DNA of 22,931 nt from JAFGKM01 sp964408175. Its GTDB lineage: Bacteria > Ratteibacteria > UBA8468 > B48-G9 > JAFGKM01. The notes below the pieces were generated by a model. The model saw only the letters and a program-made list of their open reading frames with translations, made no database searches and had not been told where the DNA came from. Below, in pieces: positions 8,113 through 15,648 of the stretch (its first letter is position 1; every line of letters starts with the position of its first letter). Where the stretch lies: positions 1 through 22,931 of the forward strand of contig CAYOYL010000219.1 in NCBI GenBank assembly GCA_964408175.1. The letters are read 5' to 3'. The position numbers and the translations under genes are program-made.

Positions 8113-8882
8113 TTGTCCTCCTTGTCCTGAATTTCACCGTACCCCTCCCTTTCATTCAGAGGCTTTGTTTCTGAGTTTACTGGAAATATATCAGATAGTT
8201 CCTTTTTCTTTTGTTCAAAATACTCGTCTATCTTAAATTTCAAACCCTCCATGTTTTCAATAGTATGAAGCCTTTCTTCAATCTTTTGCTGTTCTTCTAT
8301 TATTATTCTGAAAGCATCTGCTATAGGGTCAGGAAGTTTATTATGGTCAAGGTCAATATGTTTTCTTTTTGCTTCACCCACTATTCTTCCTGGAACTCCC
8401 ACTACCGTGGCCTGAGAGGGAACGGATTTTATAACAACCGAACCTGCTCCTATTCTTGAGTTATCCCCTATATTTATTGCTCCAAGTACTACGGCCCCTG
8501 CTCCTACGACAACATCGTTCCCGATAGTCGGATGCCTTTTCTTCTTTTCCAGAGAGGTCCCTCCGAGAACCACCCCCTGATAAAGAAGGACATCGTCGCC
8601 TATCTCGGTTGTTTCACCTATAACAACACCCATTCCATGGTCAATGAAAAATCTCCGCCCGATAGTTGCCCCAGGGTGAATTTCAATGCCGGTTATTGCC
8701 CTGTTTATATGAGAGATAAAACGTGCTATGCTTTTTTCACCTTTTTCCCACAGGAAATGAGCAATTCTGTGAAGGAACAAGGCGTGCAGTCCAGGGTAAG
8801 AGGTTAAAACCTCAAAAACATTTCTTGCTGCCGGGTCTCTTTCAAAAACTGTTTTTATGTCTTCCTTTATTCTCTCAAACAT
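8109..8882 (-). CDS. cysE: Serine O-acetyltransferase
   Basis: Makes O-acetylserine from acetyl-CoA and serine, the first committed step of cysteine synthesis, in the cytoplasm. The 257-residue product has the short N-terminal helices seen in EpsC-type enzymes, then a left-handed beta-helix of hexapeptide repeats (~65-170). The catalytic pair H82 and H117 is separated by 35 residues, as are H158 and H193 in Escherichia coli CysE; D81 precedes H82 and GGTSLEKKKRHPT carries the second His. A charged tail (~185-257), ending EIQDKEDK, is longer than usual and probably coiled coil. It starts five bases after the E2 stop without an obvious Shine-Dalgarno site, which suggests re-initiation. The link to a pyruvate-dehydrogenase-like operon is notable because that complex makes acetyl-CoA, the enzyme's substrate. 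Confidence 0.95.
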   Translation of the reverse strand: MFERIKEDIKTVFERDPAARNVFEVLTSYPGLHALFLHRIAHFLWEKGEKSIARFISHINRAITGIEIHPGATIGRRFFIDHGMGVVIGETTEIGDDVLLYQGVVLGGTSLEKKKRHPTIGNDVVVGAGAVVLGAINIGDNSRIGAGSVVIKSVPSQATVVGVPGRIVGEAKRKHIDLDHNKLPDPIADAFRIIIEEQQKIEERLHTIENMEGLKFKIDEYFEQKKKELSDIFPVNSETKPLNEREGYGEIQDKEDK

Positions 8883-8887
8883 GGTTT

Positions 8888-10111
8888 TTAAAATGCAAGA
8901 AGTGCAGGGTTTTCAAACATCCCCTTAAATTTTTTGTAAAACAGTCCTGCATAGGAACCGTCAACTACCCTGTGGTCAAAAGAAAATGAAACATTCATAA
9001 CATATCTCACTTCCAGTCTATCGTTGACTACAACAGGCTCTTTCCCGAGTTTCCCAACACCCATAATAGCAACTCCGGGCAGATTAATTACAGGCTGAAA
9101 ATTTTCTACACTGTACATTCCAAGATTTGAGATGGTAAACCTTACATTTTTCACGTCTGCCTCAGATAATTTATTGGAGTTGGCTTTCTCTATAAGGTTT
9201 TTCCGCTCGATTGAAAGGCTGGCAATATCTTTTTTTTCACAATCCCTTATGACCGGGACTACAAGACCATCCTCTACAGACACAGCAAGTCCTATATCAA
9301 CCGCTGAATAAATCCTTATCTCTTCGTTAACAAGGGCCGCATTTATCAACGGATACTCCTTAATGGCCCTGGCAGCGATAAATACAAGAAAGTCTGTATA
9401 TGTAAGTTCAATGTTTTGTTCTTTTTTAAGAGATTTCAGTTTAACCACCTCGTCGGCAAGGAACTTTCCCTGAAAATAGTAGTGTGGTATCTCTTTTTTG
9501 CTTTCGCTCAGTCTTTTGGCAATTATTCTTCTCAGCGGTGTCCACTTTTGTATCCTATACTCTGCACCTTTTCCTTCTTCTTTTGTTTCCGCCCTTTCTT
9601 GCAGAGAGGCTCTCTTCTTGATATACTCATCAACATCTTTTTTCTCAATTCTTCCATCAGGACCAGAACCGGTTACCACAGATATATCTATACCTGATTC
9701 CATTGCTGCTTTTTTTGCCAGAGGGCTTGCCTTAACCCTTAACTGTTTATCCGTATCCGTCTTTTTAATCCCCTCTTCGGTTTTTTCGGTGGTAGAAGTC
9801 TCCCCGGTTTCCTTTTTCTCCGGTTTTTTTTCTGCGGATTTTACAGTAGTTTCCGGTACAGGTTCATCCTTAGTATCCGATATGTAACCAATGGTAGTAA
9901 TCACAGGTATCGGGTCATCAGAAGGCTCATAGATTTTTTTTCTGAGGTATCCTTCATGCAAGGACTCTACCTCAAAGTTTGTTTTGTCACTCATCACCTC
10001 AAACAACACATCACCTTTTTCAACCCTTTCTCCTACTTCTTTTTTCCACGCTACAAGATACCCTTCCTCCATCGTCTCCCCGAGTTTAGGCATTATAACC
10101 TCTTTTATCAT
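8888..10111 (-). CDS. Dihydrolipoyl acyltransferase (E2) of a pyruvate/acetoin-type dehydrogenase
   Basis: Core of a 2-oxoacid dehydrogenase complex: transfers the acyl group from lipoate to CoA. The 407-residue chain has one lipoyl domain (~1-78) with the lipoylated lysine K43 in EVMSDKTNFEVES, a charged Glu/Lys/Thr linker, a peripheral-subunit-binding domain (~125-165, SPLAKKAAMESGIDISVVTGSG), and the trimeric acyltransferase domain (~187-407) with H380 and D384 in FDHRVVDGSY. The protein ends in NPALLAF, typical of E2 subunits. AAGGAG lies before the ATG at 10111. It follows E1-beta by 49 bp. Pyruvate, acetoin and branched-chain specificities cannot be separated from these motifs; the E1 subunits favour pyruvate or acetoin. 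Confidence 0.95.
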   Translation of the reverse strand: MIKEVIMPKLGETMEEGYLVAWKKEVGERVEKGDVLFEVMSDKTNFEVESLHEGYLRKKIYEPSDDPIPVITTIGYISDTKDEPVPETTVKSAEKKPEKKETGETSTTEKTEEGIKKTDTDKQLRVKASPLAKKAAMESGIDISVVTGSGPDGRIEKKDVDEYIKKRASLQERAETKEEGKGAEYRIQKWTPLRRIIAKRLSESKKEIPHYYFQGKFLADEVVKLKSLKKEQNIELTYTDFLVFIAARAIKEYPLINAALVNEEIRIYSAVDIGLAVSVEDGLVVPVIRDCEKKDIASLSIERKNLIEKANSNKLSEADVKNVRFTISNLGMYSVENFQPVINLPGVAIMGVGKLGKEPVVVNDRLEVRYVMNVSFSFDHRVVDGSYAGLFYKKFKGMFENPALLAF

Positions 10112-10160
10112 TTTTCTCCTTCCCCTTAATCCAATTTCCTCTGGTCACTTCTTGTAAAAG

Positions 10161-11138
10161 TTATCCATTTACCAGTTTTTTTACCGCCTTGATTATCCTG
10201 TCGGTATCTGGAATTGCAAGTTTTTCAAGCACAGGGCTTTTTGGCATGGGGACGTCTGCCCCTGCTACTCTTATAATCGGGGCATCCAGATAGTCAAAAG
10301 CGTTTTCAATAATCTGTGCACTTATCTCTGCTCCGGTTCCGCCCGTTTTACAGTTTTCTTCCACTATTACCACCCTGTTTGTCTTTTTCACCGAATTGAC
10401 AACGGTTTCAATATCCATGGGCAGGAGTGTCCTGAGGTCCACAATCTCCACGGATATCCCCTCTTTTTCAAGTGCCGCAGCCGCTTCCTGACAGAAAAGG
10501 GTCATCCTTGAATACGTAACCAGTGTCACGTCTTTCCCTTCCCTCTTTACATCCGCGACACCTATAGGCAGGGTATATTCTCCTTCAGGAACATTTCCTT
10601 TTGTATTGTAAAGCATCTTGTGTTCAACGAAAACGATGGGATTATTTTCCCTTATTGAACTTTTTAAAAGTCCCTTTGCATCGTAGGGGGTTGACGGCAT
10701 AACAACCTTTATTCCGGGTATGTGGATGAGCCAGGACTCAAGACTCTGTGAATGGTGAGCACCCAGTGTTCTTCCTGCCCCACCCTCTGTTCTGAGAGTA
10801 AACGGTACGGTGCACTTTCCACCGAACATATAACGTATCTTAGCCACCTGATTGTTTAGTTGTTCAAGACACAAACCTATGAAGTCAATATACATAATTT
10901 CTGCAACCGGCCTTATCCCTGTAAGAGCGGCCCCTAAACTCACCCCCACTATGGCATTTTCAGATATCGGTGTATCAAGTACACGTTCATCCCCGTACTT
11001 TTTCCACAGTCCTGCCGTTACTCCGTAGGCTCCGCCGTATATGGCTATGTCTTCCCCAAGAAGAAAGACATTTTGGTCTCTCTCCATCTCCTCAAGTAAT
11101 GCCTCATTCAGTGCTTCTCTGTATGTAATCTCCCTCAT
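10161..11138 (-). CDS. Pyruvate/acetoin dehydrogenase E1 component, beta subunit
   Basis: The 325-residue beta subunit pairs with E1-alpha to bind thiamine diphosphate and reduce lipoyl-E2. Recognisable stretches: REITYREALNEALLEEMERD at the N-terminus, LGEDIAIYGGAYGVT, the DTPISENAIVG turn with the conserved Glu that activates the cofactor, the TEGGAGRTLGAHHSQSLE motif and the phosphate-and-amide contact region IPGIKVVMPSTPYDAKGLL. The C-terminal Rossmann-like half (VVIVEENCKTGGTGAEISA) is complete. AAAGGAG is nine bases upstream of the ATG at 11138, and the gene starts 69 bp after E1-alpha. The acetoin dehydrogenase group (AcoB) and bacterial PDH beta subunits are close relatives. Confidence 0.95.
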   Translation of the reverse strand: MREITYREALNEALLEEMERDQNVFLLGEDIAIYGGAYGVTAGLWKKYGDERVLDTPISENAIVGVSLGAALTGIRPVAEIMYIDFIGLCLEQLNNQVAKIRYMFGGKCTVPFTLRTEGGAGRTLGAHHSQSLESWLIHIPGIKVVMPSTPYDAKGLLKSSIRENNPIVFVEHKMLYNTKGNVPEGEYTLPIGVADVKREGKDVTLVTYSRMTLFCQEAAAALEKEGISVEIVDLRTLLPMDIETVVNSVKKTNRVVIVEENCKTGGTGAEISAQIIENAFDYLDAPIIRVAGADVPMPKSPVLEKLAIPDTDRIIKAVKKLVNG

Positions 11139-11207
11139 ATTCAGAATCTCCTTTACCCTGTTTCCCCCTTTGATACACCTACATTGTGAGGAGCTTCAAT
11201 TTTGTTT

Positions 11208-12170
11208 CTATGCGTATAAATCAGTATAGAGTTCTTCAGGTTCTGGCAGAGGACTGTTGATGGCATAATCAACTGCCTCTTCAATCTCTTTTGTCACAAG
11301 TTCTTCTATTTCTTTCACCTCGTCTTCTGTAAGAACCCCCTGCTCTGTCATCTTTTTTGAAAAAAGTTTTATTGAATCTCTTTCGCGCCAGAATTTTTCT
11401 TCCTCTCTCGTTCTATAGTTTCGGGGGTCGCTCCTGCTGTGTCCATAATACCTGTAGGTATTTGCGACAAGGAAACTTGGACCCTTGCCGTTTCTTGCAT
11501 ACTCAATCCACTTTCCTGTGGTTTCTCTCACTGCAAGTACATCCTGTCCGTCAAAGGTTTCTGAAGGGATATCAAAGGCACGCGATTTTTTTGATATCTC
11601 TTCTTTGACTGCGCATGCCCTTTGAACTGATACGCTCATACCGTAAAGGTTGTTTTCACAAACATATACAACAGGAAGTTTCCATAATGAAGCCATGTTC
11701 AAACATTCATAAAATATCCCGGTGTTGGTAGCCCCGTCTCCAAAGAAACATACGACCACCTGTCCTGTTTTCCTCTTCTTGACAGACAGTCCTGCTCCAG
11801 TGGCTATCCCGATACTTCCTCCCACAATGCCGTTTGCACCGAGGTTCCCTTTAGAAACGTCTGCAAGATGCAGTGAACCACCCTTCCCCTTACATACACC
11901 GGTTTTCTTGCCCAGTATCTCAGCCATAAGAGCCTTAAGGTCTCCGTCTTTGGCTACTGCATGCCCGTGTCCCCTGTGCGTACTGGTAATGTAGTCATCG
12001 GGCTTCAACATTGAAATGGTGCCTACCGCCACTGCTTCCATCCCTGCATAGAGATGAGACCCGCCTTCTGCTATATTTTTTGCCAGCAGTTCCATAATCT
12101 TGTCTTCAAACTGCCGTATCTCCATCATCTGCATCAGTAGTTTCTTTGAAAGTTCTTTATCCATATCCAT
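11208..12170 (-). CDS. Pyruvate/acetoin dehydrogenase E1 component, alpha subunit
   Basis: First enzyme subunit of the complex: decarboxylates the 2-oxoacid (or acetoin) on thiamine diphosphate. In 320 residues it shows the ThDP motif starting GDG at 144-146 and ending with NN at 173-174, the RGHGH pair (~66-70), the KGKGGSLHLAD loop and the phosphorylation-loop-like RYYGHSRSDPRNYRTREEE region. The early HLYAGMEAVAVG and STHRGHGHAVAKDGDL stretches are particularly like AcoA of acetoin dehydrogenases, but PDH alpha subunits of the same clade share them. It is the first gene of the E1a-E1b-E2 series; 61 bp separate it from the upstream dehydrogenase gene, with a GC-rich hairpin at 12197-12210. 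A lipoamide dehydrogenase (E3) gene is absent from the window. Confidence 0.94.
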   Translation of the reverse strand: MDMDKELSKKLLMQMMEIRQFEDKIMELLAKNIAEGGSHLYAGMEAVAVGTISMLKPDDYITSTHRGHGHAVAKDGDLKALMAEILGKKTGVCKGKGGSLHLADVSKGNLGANGIVGGSIGIATGAGLSVKKRKTGQVVVCFFGDGATNTGIFYECLNMASLWKLPVVYVCENNLYGMSVSVQRACAVKEEISKKSRAFDIPSETFDGQDVLAVRETTGKWIEYARNGKGPSFLVANTYRYYGHSRSDPRNYRTREEEKFWRERDSIKLFSKKMTEQGVLTEDEVKEIEELVTKEIEEAVDYAINSPLPEPEELYTDLYA

Positions 12171-12196
12171 CTTCTGCTTTTTCTCCCTTCTGTCCC

Positions 12197-12210
12197 CTCC
12201 CCTTGGGGAG
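12197..12210. repeat. Short GC-rich hairpin between ADH and E1-alpha genes
   Basis: CTCCCC-TT-GGGGAG, six base pairs around two bases, with further C/G tracts on either side. It lies in the 61-bp gap upstream of the E1-alpha start. There is no U-run after it on the minus strand, so it is a weak terminator at best; it could also be a fragment of a dispersed palindromic repeat. Confidence 0.6.
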
Positions 12211-12231
12211 AGGGTGTGATAAAAATAGTTG

Positions 12232-13278
12232 TTACGGTATTATAACTATCTTCAAACCTTCTCTTTTTTCCGATTTTTCAAACCCCTCTTTTATATTATC
12301 AAGGGGATATCTATGCGTAATATATTTTTTTGCGTTTATCTTTCCTGAAGAGAGCATATCAAGGGCAATCCTGTTGTGTATGGGAGTGGAACCGTGGGTC
12401 CCCGTGACAAAAAATTCACCATAGTGTAAAAGATTGCTGTTGAAATTAACAAAAGGCTTTTCCTTGGGGAGTCCGCCGAAGTAGTTTACGGAGCCCCTTT
12501 TTGCGACCAGTTCAAGTGCCATCTCCTGTGGTTGAGGAGCCCCGACTGCCACTATGACCCTGTCAGCCATCCTTCCATCTGTCAGTTCAGAGACCACCTT
12601 TTTTATATCCATCTTACTCATATCCACAAGTGTACTGCCTGTAAATTCTGCCGAGTTCACTCTCTCCGGCGAGATATCCGCAAGTATCACCTTCCCTGCA
12701 CCTGTGTTTTTTGCAAGTTCGGCATGGAGACATCCTATGGGTCCTGCTCCAAGGACCAGAACAGTATCTCCTGTTTCTATCCTGCTCAGCGACTGTCCGT
12801 TGATGACGCAGGCAAGTGGCTCTGCTATGGAGGCTTCTTCAAAAGAGACATTGTCAGGAATCTTGTTCACACATCCGTTTCTGACGGCATCTTCCGGGAC
12901 AAGCATATATTCAGCAAACCCTCCGTTATAGTGATATCCTATCGCCTTCAGGTTATCGCACATTGTCTGATAACCCTTTCTGCAGTAATAGCACCTGCCG
13001 CAGGGTATTGCCGGAGCAACCGCAACACGGGTCCCCTCCTTAATATCTTTTACGTTTTTCCCAACAGCACTCACTGTTCCACTCACCTCATGCCCTGTAA
13101 TTCTGGGAAAAACAATGAGTCTGTGTCCATGGTGAAAAACCTTTATATCCGTTCCGCAGATGGAACAGGAAGAAACCTTGATGACAATCTCGTTATTACC
13201 GGGGAAAGGGATATCTACTTCTTCTATTGACATATCCTCAATCTTTTTTAAGACCGCCGCCTTCATTTTTGAGCCCAT
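12232..13278 (-). CDS. Zinc-dependent medium-chain dehydrogenase (sorbitol/threonine dehydrogenase-like)
   Basis: A 348-residue NAD-type alcohol dehydrogenase of the MDR superfamily, most like polyol (sorbitol, threonine 3-) dehydrogenases. Visible: catalytic zinc ligands C41, H63, E64 (CGTD and TGHEVSG), a complete structural zinc lobe C93-C96-C99-C107, E153 in AEPLACV, the dinucleotide loop GAGPIG (177-182) and D201 at the end of the next strand, which indicates NAD(H) over NADP(H). The ATG at 13278 has AAGGA five bases upstream and overlaps the 3' end of the MtlD-family gene by 41 nt, so the two are co-translated. A second ATG four codons in lacks a Shine-Dalgarno site. The substrate cannot be fixed; the pairing suggests a polyol or sugar alcohol. 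Confidence 0.9.
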   Translation of the reverse strand: MGSKMKAAVLKKIEDMSIEEVDIPFPGNNEIVIKVSSCSICGTDIKVFHHGHRLIVFPRITGHEVSGTVSAVGKNVKDIKEGTRVAVAPAIPCGRCYYCRKGYQTMCDNLKAIGYHYNGGFAEYMLVPEDAVRNGCVNKIPDNVSFEEASIAEPLACVINGQSLSRIETGDTVLVLGAGPIGCLHAELAKNTGAGKVILADISPERVNSAEFTGSTLVDMSKMDIKKVVSELTDGRMADRVIVAVGAPQPQEMALELVAKRGSVNYFGGLPKEKPFVNFNSNLLHYGEFFVTGTHGSTPIHNRIALDMLSSGKINAKKYITHRYPLDNIKEGFEKSEKREGLKIVIIP

Positions 13279-14458
13279 TGTAGTCCTTTATTATCTCGTT
13301 TACAACCTTACTGTCTCTTATGCCTGAAATCTCTTCCAGAACGTAAGGAAGACCCTTCTCTCTTATAATCTCCTGTAGTTTTACCGCTTTTTCATCATTC
13401 TGATAATTATAACATAAACAGTAAGCCATAACAAAACATATGTTCACAGGATGTATATCCTGTGAAAGACACAGTTTTATGCCACCGGCTATCCTGTCCT
13501 CACTGCCTATCTTTCTTAACGGGTCTCTTCCCACCCTGTGTACGGTATCACCCAGTGACCTATTACCGAATCTGGAGATAAGGTCTGAAATGTAGTTATC
13601 TATCTCTGTGCTTTCAAACTTATGCTTTTTGATTAACGCGGACCTTGCTTCTGCGAGCATACTTTTGAGAAGTGTAAGAATTTTCTTGTCTTTCAATGCC
13701 TCCCATATATAGGTATGTCCCCTGAAATATCCGGCGTATGCCAGACAGGCGTGGGAAAGATTGTGTATAAATAATTTCAGTTCTTCATAAGGGAAGAGAT
13801 TTTCAACCGGATAGAAACCTTTTACCGGAGGTATGGGACCTCTGAACTTGTTTTTTTCTACAGGAAGTATGTTGTATGGCTCAACAGTTACCAAGAGAGG
13901 GTATTTTTTTCGCATCTCTTCAGAAAGTGGTGATACCATTCTGCTGACGACTGTTTCCACAAAACCCGTATTTCCATTCAGGAAGGGTAAAAATTCAGCG
14001 GGCAGATATCTCTGAACTGCGTCTTTCAGTATATTTGCGCCTCCAAGGATGTTTTCGCATATAACAATATTCAGGTTAAAAGCAGGATTTTGACTTGCCT
14101 TTTTCTTTATCCCTTCTGCAAGTATGGGCCCGAGTACCGGAAGGTTATTCCCTCCAACTGCCGTGAAGACAAGGTCAGCCTGTACAATCTCCTCTGCAAT
14201 CTTATCCTGCTGTGAGAAACTCAGTGCTGAAATGTTGGTTATTCTTCTCTCTTCCTTTTCTTCACCGGTAAGCAGCCACAACGGATACTCGCCTCTTTCA
14301 TTGAGAATTTGGACAACACTCTCGTTAATGTCAACAAATACGAGGGAATATCCAGAAGCACTGCATATATCCCCGATAAATCCCCTGCCTATCTGCCCCG
14401 CCCCAAATATAACTACCGGGGTCAACTCTTGACACTTGACACTTTTCTGGCTGCACAT
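13238..14458 (-). CDS. Mannitol-1-phosphate 5-dehydrogenase family protein
   Basis: Polyol-specific long-chain dehydrogenase of 406 residues. N-terminal Rossmann domain with VIFGAGQIGRGFIG (GAGQIGRG at 19-26) and D43 at the end of the second strand, suggesting NAD. The C-terminal helical domain carries the catalytic lysine and helper residues K228, N233, H236 in KLFIHNLSHACLAY, the same K-x4-N-x2-H pattern as MtlD. The late GNRSLGDTVHRVGRDPLRKI segment also matches the family. Family members reduce fructose-6-phosphate to mannitol-1-phosphate, or act on related uronates and hexitols. The start is uncertain: the upstream AAGG abuts the ATG, and a TATAAT lies six bases upstream, which could mean a leaderless transcript, but no good -35 box is seen. 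Codons 5-10 contain a short tandem repeat (AAGTGTC twice). Confidence 0.87.
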   Translation of the reverse strand: MCSQKSVKCQELTPVVIFGAGQIGRGFIGDICSASGYSLVFVDINESVVQILNERGEYPLWLLTGEEKEERRITNISALSFSQQDKIAEEIVQADLVFTAVGGNNLPVLGPILAEGIKKKASQNPAFNLNIVICENILGGANILKDAVQRYLPAEFLPFLNGNTGFVETVVSRMVSPLSEEMRKKYPLLVTVEPYNILPVEKNKFRGPIPPVKGFYPVENLFPYEELKLFIHNLSHACLAYAGYFRGHTYIWEALKDKKILTLLKSMLAEARSALIKKHKFESTEIDNYISDLISRFGNRSLGDTVHRVGRDPLRKIGSEDRIAGGIKLCLSQDIHPVNICFVMAYCLCYNYQNDEKAVKLQEIIREKGLPYVLEEISGIRDSKVVNEIIKDYNGLKNEGGGLKKD

Positions 14459-14544
14459 CCTTCAATTATACATTATCTTCTTCAACTTTAAAAGTATGAG
14501 ATTGCCTGTTGATATATCTCTGCCTTTATACCTTTCTTACCCTG

Positions 14545-15411
14545 TCACTTCCCCTCTGGTAGTTTTATCTCAAACCAGTTTGCCGTCCAGAGCGGTACGT
14601 TTATTTCACCTCCGAGGACTGTTGCCTTTATCAAAAAACTGCCGGGGTCATAACTTTTTTTCTCTCCAAGGTTCCCCCTCCCTATACTGGATATCTTTAT
14701 TGTATTTGACCAGACTTTTTGTTCCTTGTCTTCCGGTTTTAGTTGCAGCGTAGACATCCCGTTCATTGAAACCTGTGAGGTTATGTAGGAATGGTAAAAG
14801 GTCAGCGTAACATCCTCGCATGGCTTTTTCAGAATTATTCTGAAGGTCAACTCATCACCATTTTCCACATATCCCTTGTCTTTCAGCACTGGGGAACTGA
14901 TATCAATCAGGTTTTCAGGACTCTTCACCATCTTTATATACTTGAGATAAATCTCTGTATTGTAAAGGTAAATACGGCAGAACTTGGTCCCCTCTTTAAG
15001 GTCTTTCTGTGATAAAAAGGGATTCGCCACAAAAATCCCGGGATAGATGTGTGAAACAAAACCGAAGACACCAGAAGGAAAGTAAAAACCAAGTCCTCTA
15101 TAACCTTTCCCATAATTTACCTCCGTTATCTCCCATACAAGATAGGGGTATTCCGGACTGAGTTTCAGATATCTACCCGAACCATGTTTTTCAGAAGATG
15201 GGGATTTCACCCTCAGGCCTTTTTCCGTACTCTCCATTTCAAGACCTTCTGACCAGTGTTTATCACTTGAACCTGTACCCTGCTCTACATCCTTCCCGTC
15301 TTCAATCCAGAGTGTGTTTTCATCAGGATTATAAACAACCATGCCTTCTCCTGCCACTCCAAAGAAAAACAAAAACATAACTGCCAGAAACAAATTCTGT
15401 CGTGTAGTCAT
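14545..15411 (-). CDS. Secreted protein of unknown function, beta-sandwich-like
   Basis: I do not recognise a family. The 288-residue product has a clear signal peptide (MTTRQNLFLAVMFLFFFGVAGEG, cleavage near 20-23). The mature chain is rich in aromatic and alternating hydrophobic residues: a region around 60-160 (LVWEITEVNYGKGYRGLGFYF, with HIYPGIFVAN) like a galactose-binding or carbohydrate-binding beta-sandwich, and a second one (~180-285, DELTFRIILKKPCEDVTLTFYHS) that resembles an immunoglobulin-like fold. There are only two cysteines (C145, C198) and no catalytic motif that I can name. A GGAGG site six bases before the ATG supports the start. It lies between the GH38 and MtlD-family genes, 237 bp after the former, with its own candidate promoter and leader hairpin. 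An exported ligand-binding role is a guess from context. Confidence 0.75.
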   Translation of the reverse strand: MTTRQNLFLAVMFLFFFGVAGEGMVVYNPDENTLWIEDGKDVEQGTGSSDKHWSEGLEMESTEKGLRVKSPSSEKHGSGRYLKLSPEYPYLVWEITEVNYGKGYRGLGFYFPSGVFGFVSHIYPGIFVANPFLSQKDLKEGTKFCRIYLYNTEIYLKYIKMVKSPENLIDISSPVLKDKGYVENGDELTFRIILKKPCEDVTLTFYHSYITSQVSMNGMSTLQLKPEDKEQKVWSNTIKISSIGRGNLGEKKSYDPGSFLIKATVLGGEINVPLWTANWFEIKLPEGK

Positions 15412-15430
15412 TCCATCCCTCCTCCCTGAA

Positions 15431-15452
15431 CCTGTCTCTTTATTCGGACAGG
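15431..15452 (-). promoter_or_regulatory. Leader hairpin of the secreted-protein gene
   Basis: CCTGTC and GACAGG form six base pairs around a ten-base loop, 20 bp upstream of the ATG at 15411, just before the Shine-Dalgarno site. It may affect translation or be coincidental. Confidence 0.4.
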
Positions 15453-15518
15453 AAACAGTAGTTTTACAGGTGTAAAAAACTTTTAGTCCTACGGCTCCTT
15501 TTTACCGCTGACAGTAGT

Positions 15519-15549
15519 ATTAAACCACATCTACTTTGACTCCGTCAAA
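15519..15549 (-). promoter_or_regulatory. Candidate sigma70 promoter with palindrome over the -35 box
   Basis: On the minus strand, TTGACG (15543-15548), an 18-bp spacer and TTTAAT (15519-15524) lie ~108 bp upstream of the secreted-protein start. The -35 region overlaps a 15-bp palindrome, TTTGAC-TCC-GTCAAA (15535-15549), with six-base arms, which is a plausible regulator site. The remainder of the 237-bp gap (15412-15648) has no reading frame worth calling. Confidence 0.4.
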
Positions 15550-15648
15550 CTATTAAGAGACTCTAAGAACCAGCATAAGGAATTTTTAAAAAGATATTTA
15601 TTTAATGGAAGCAATACTGCGGCTACCGGTTTATAGAAATCTGTAATT

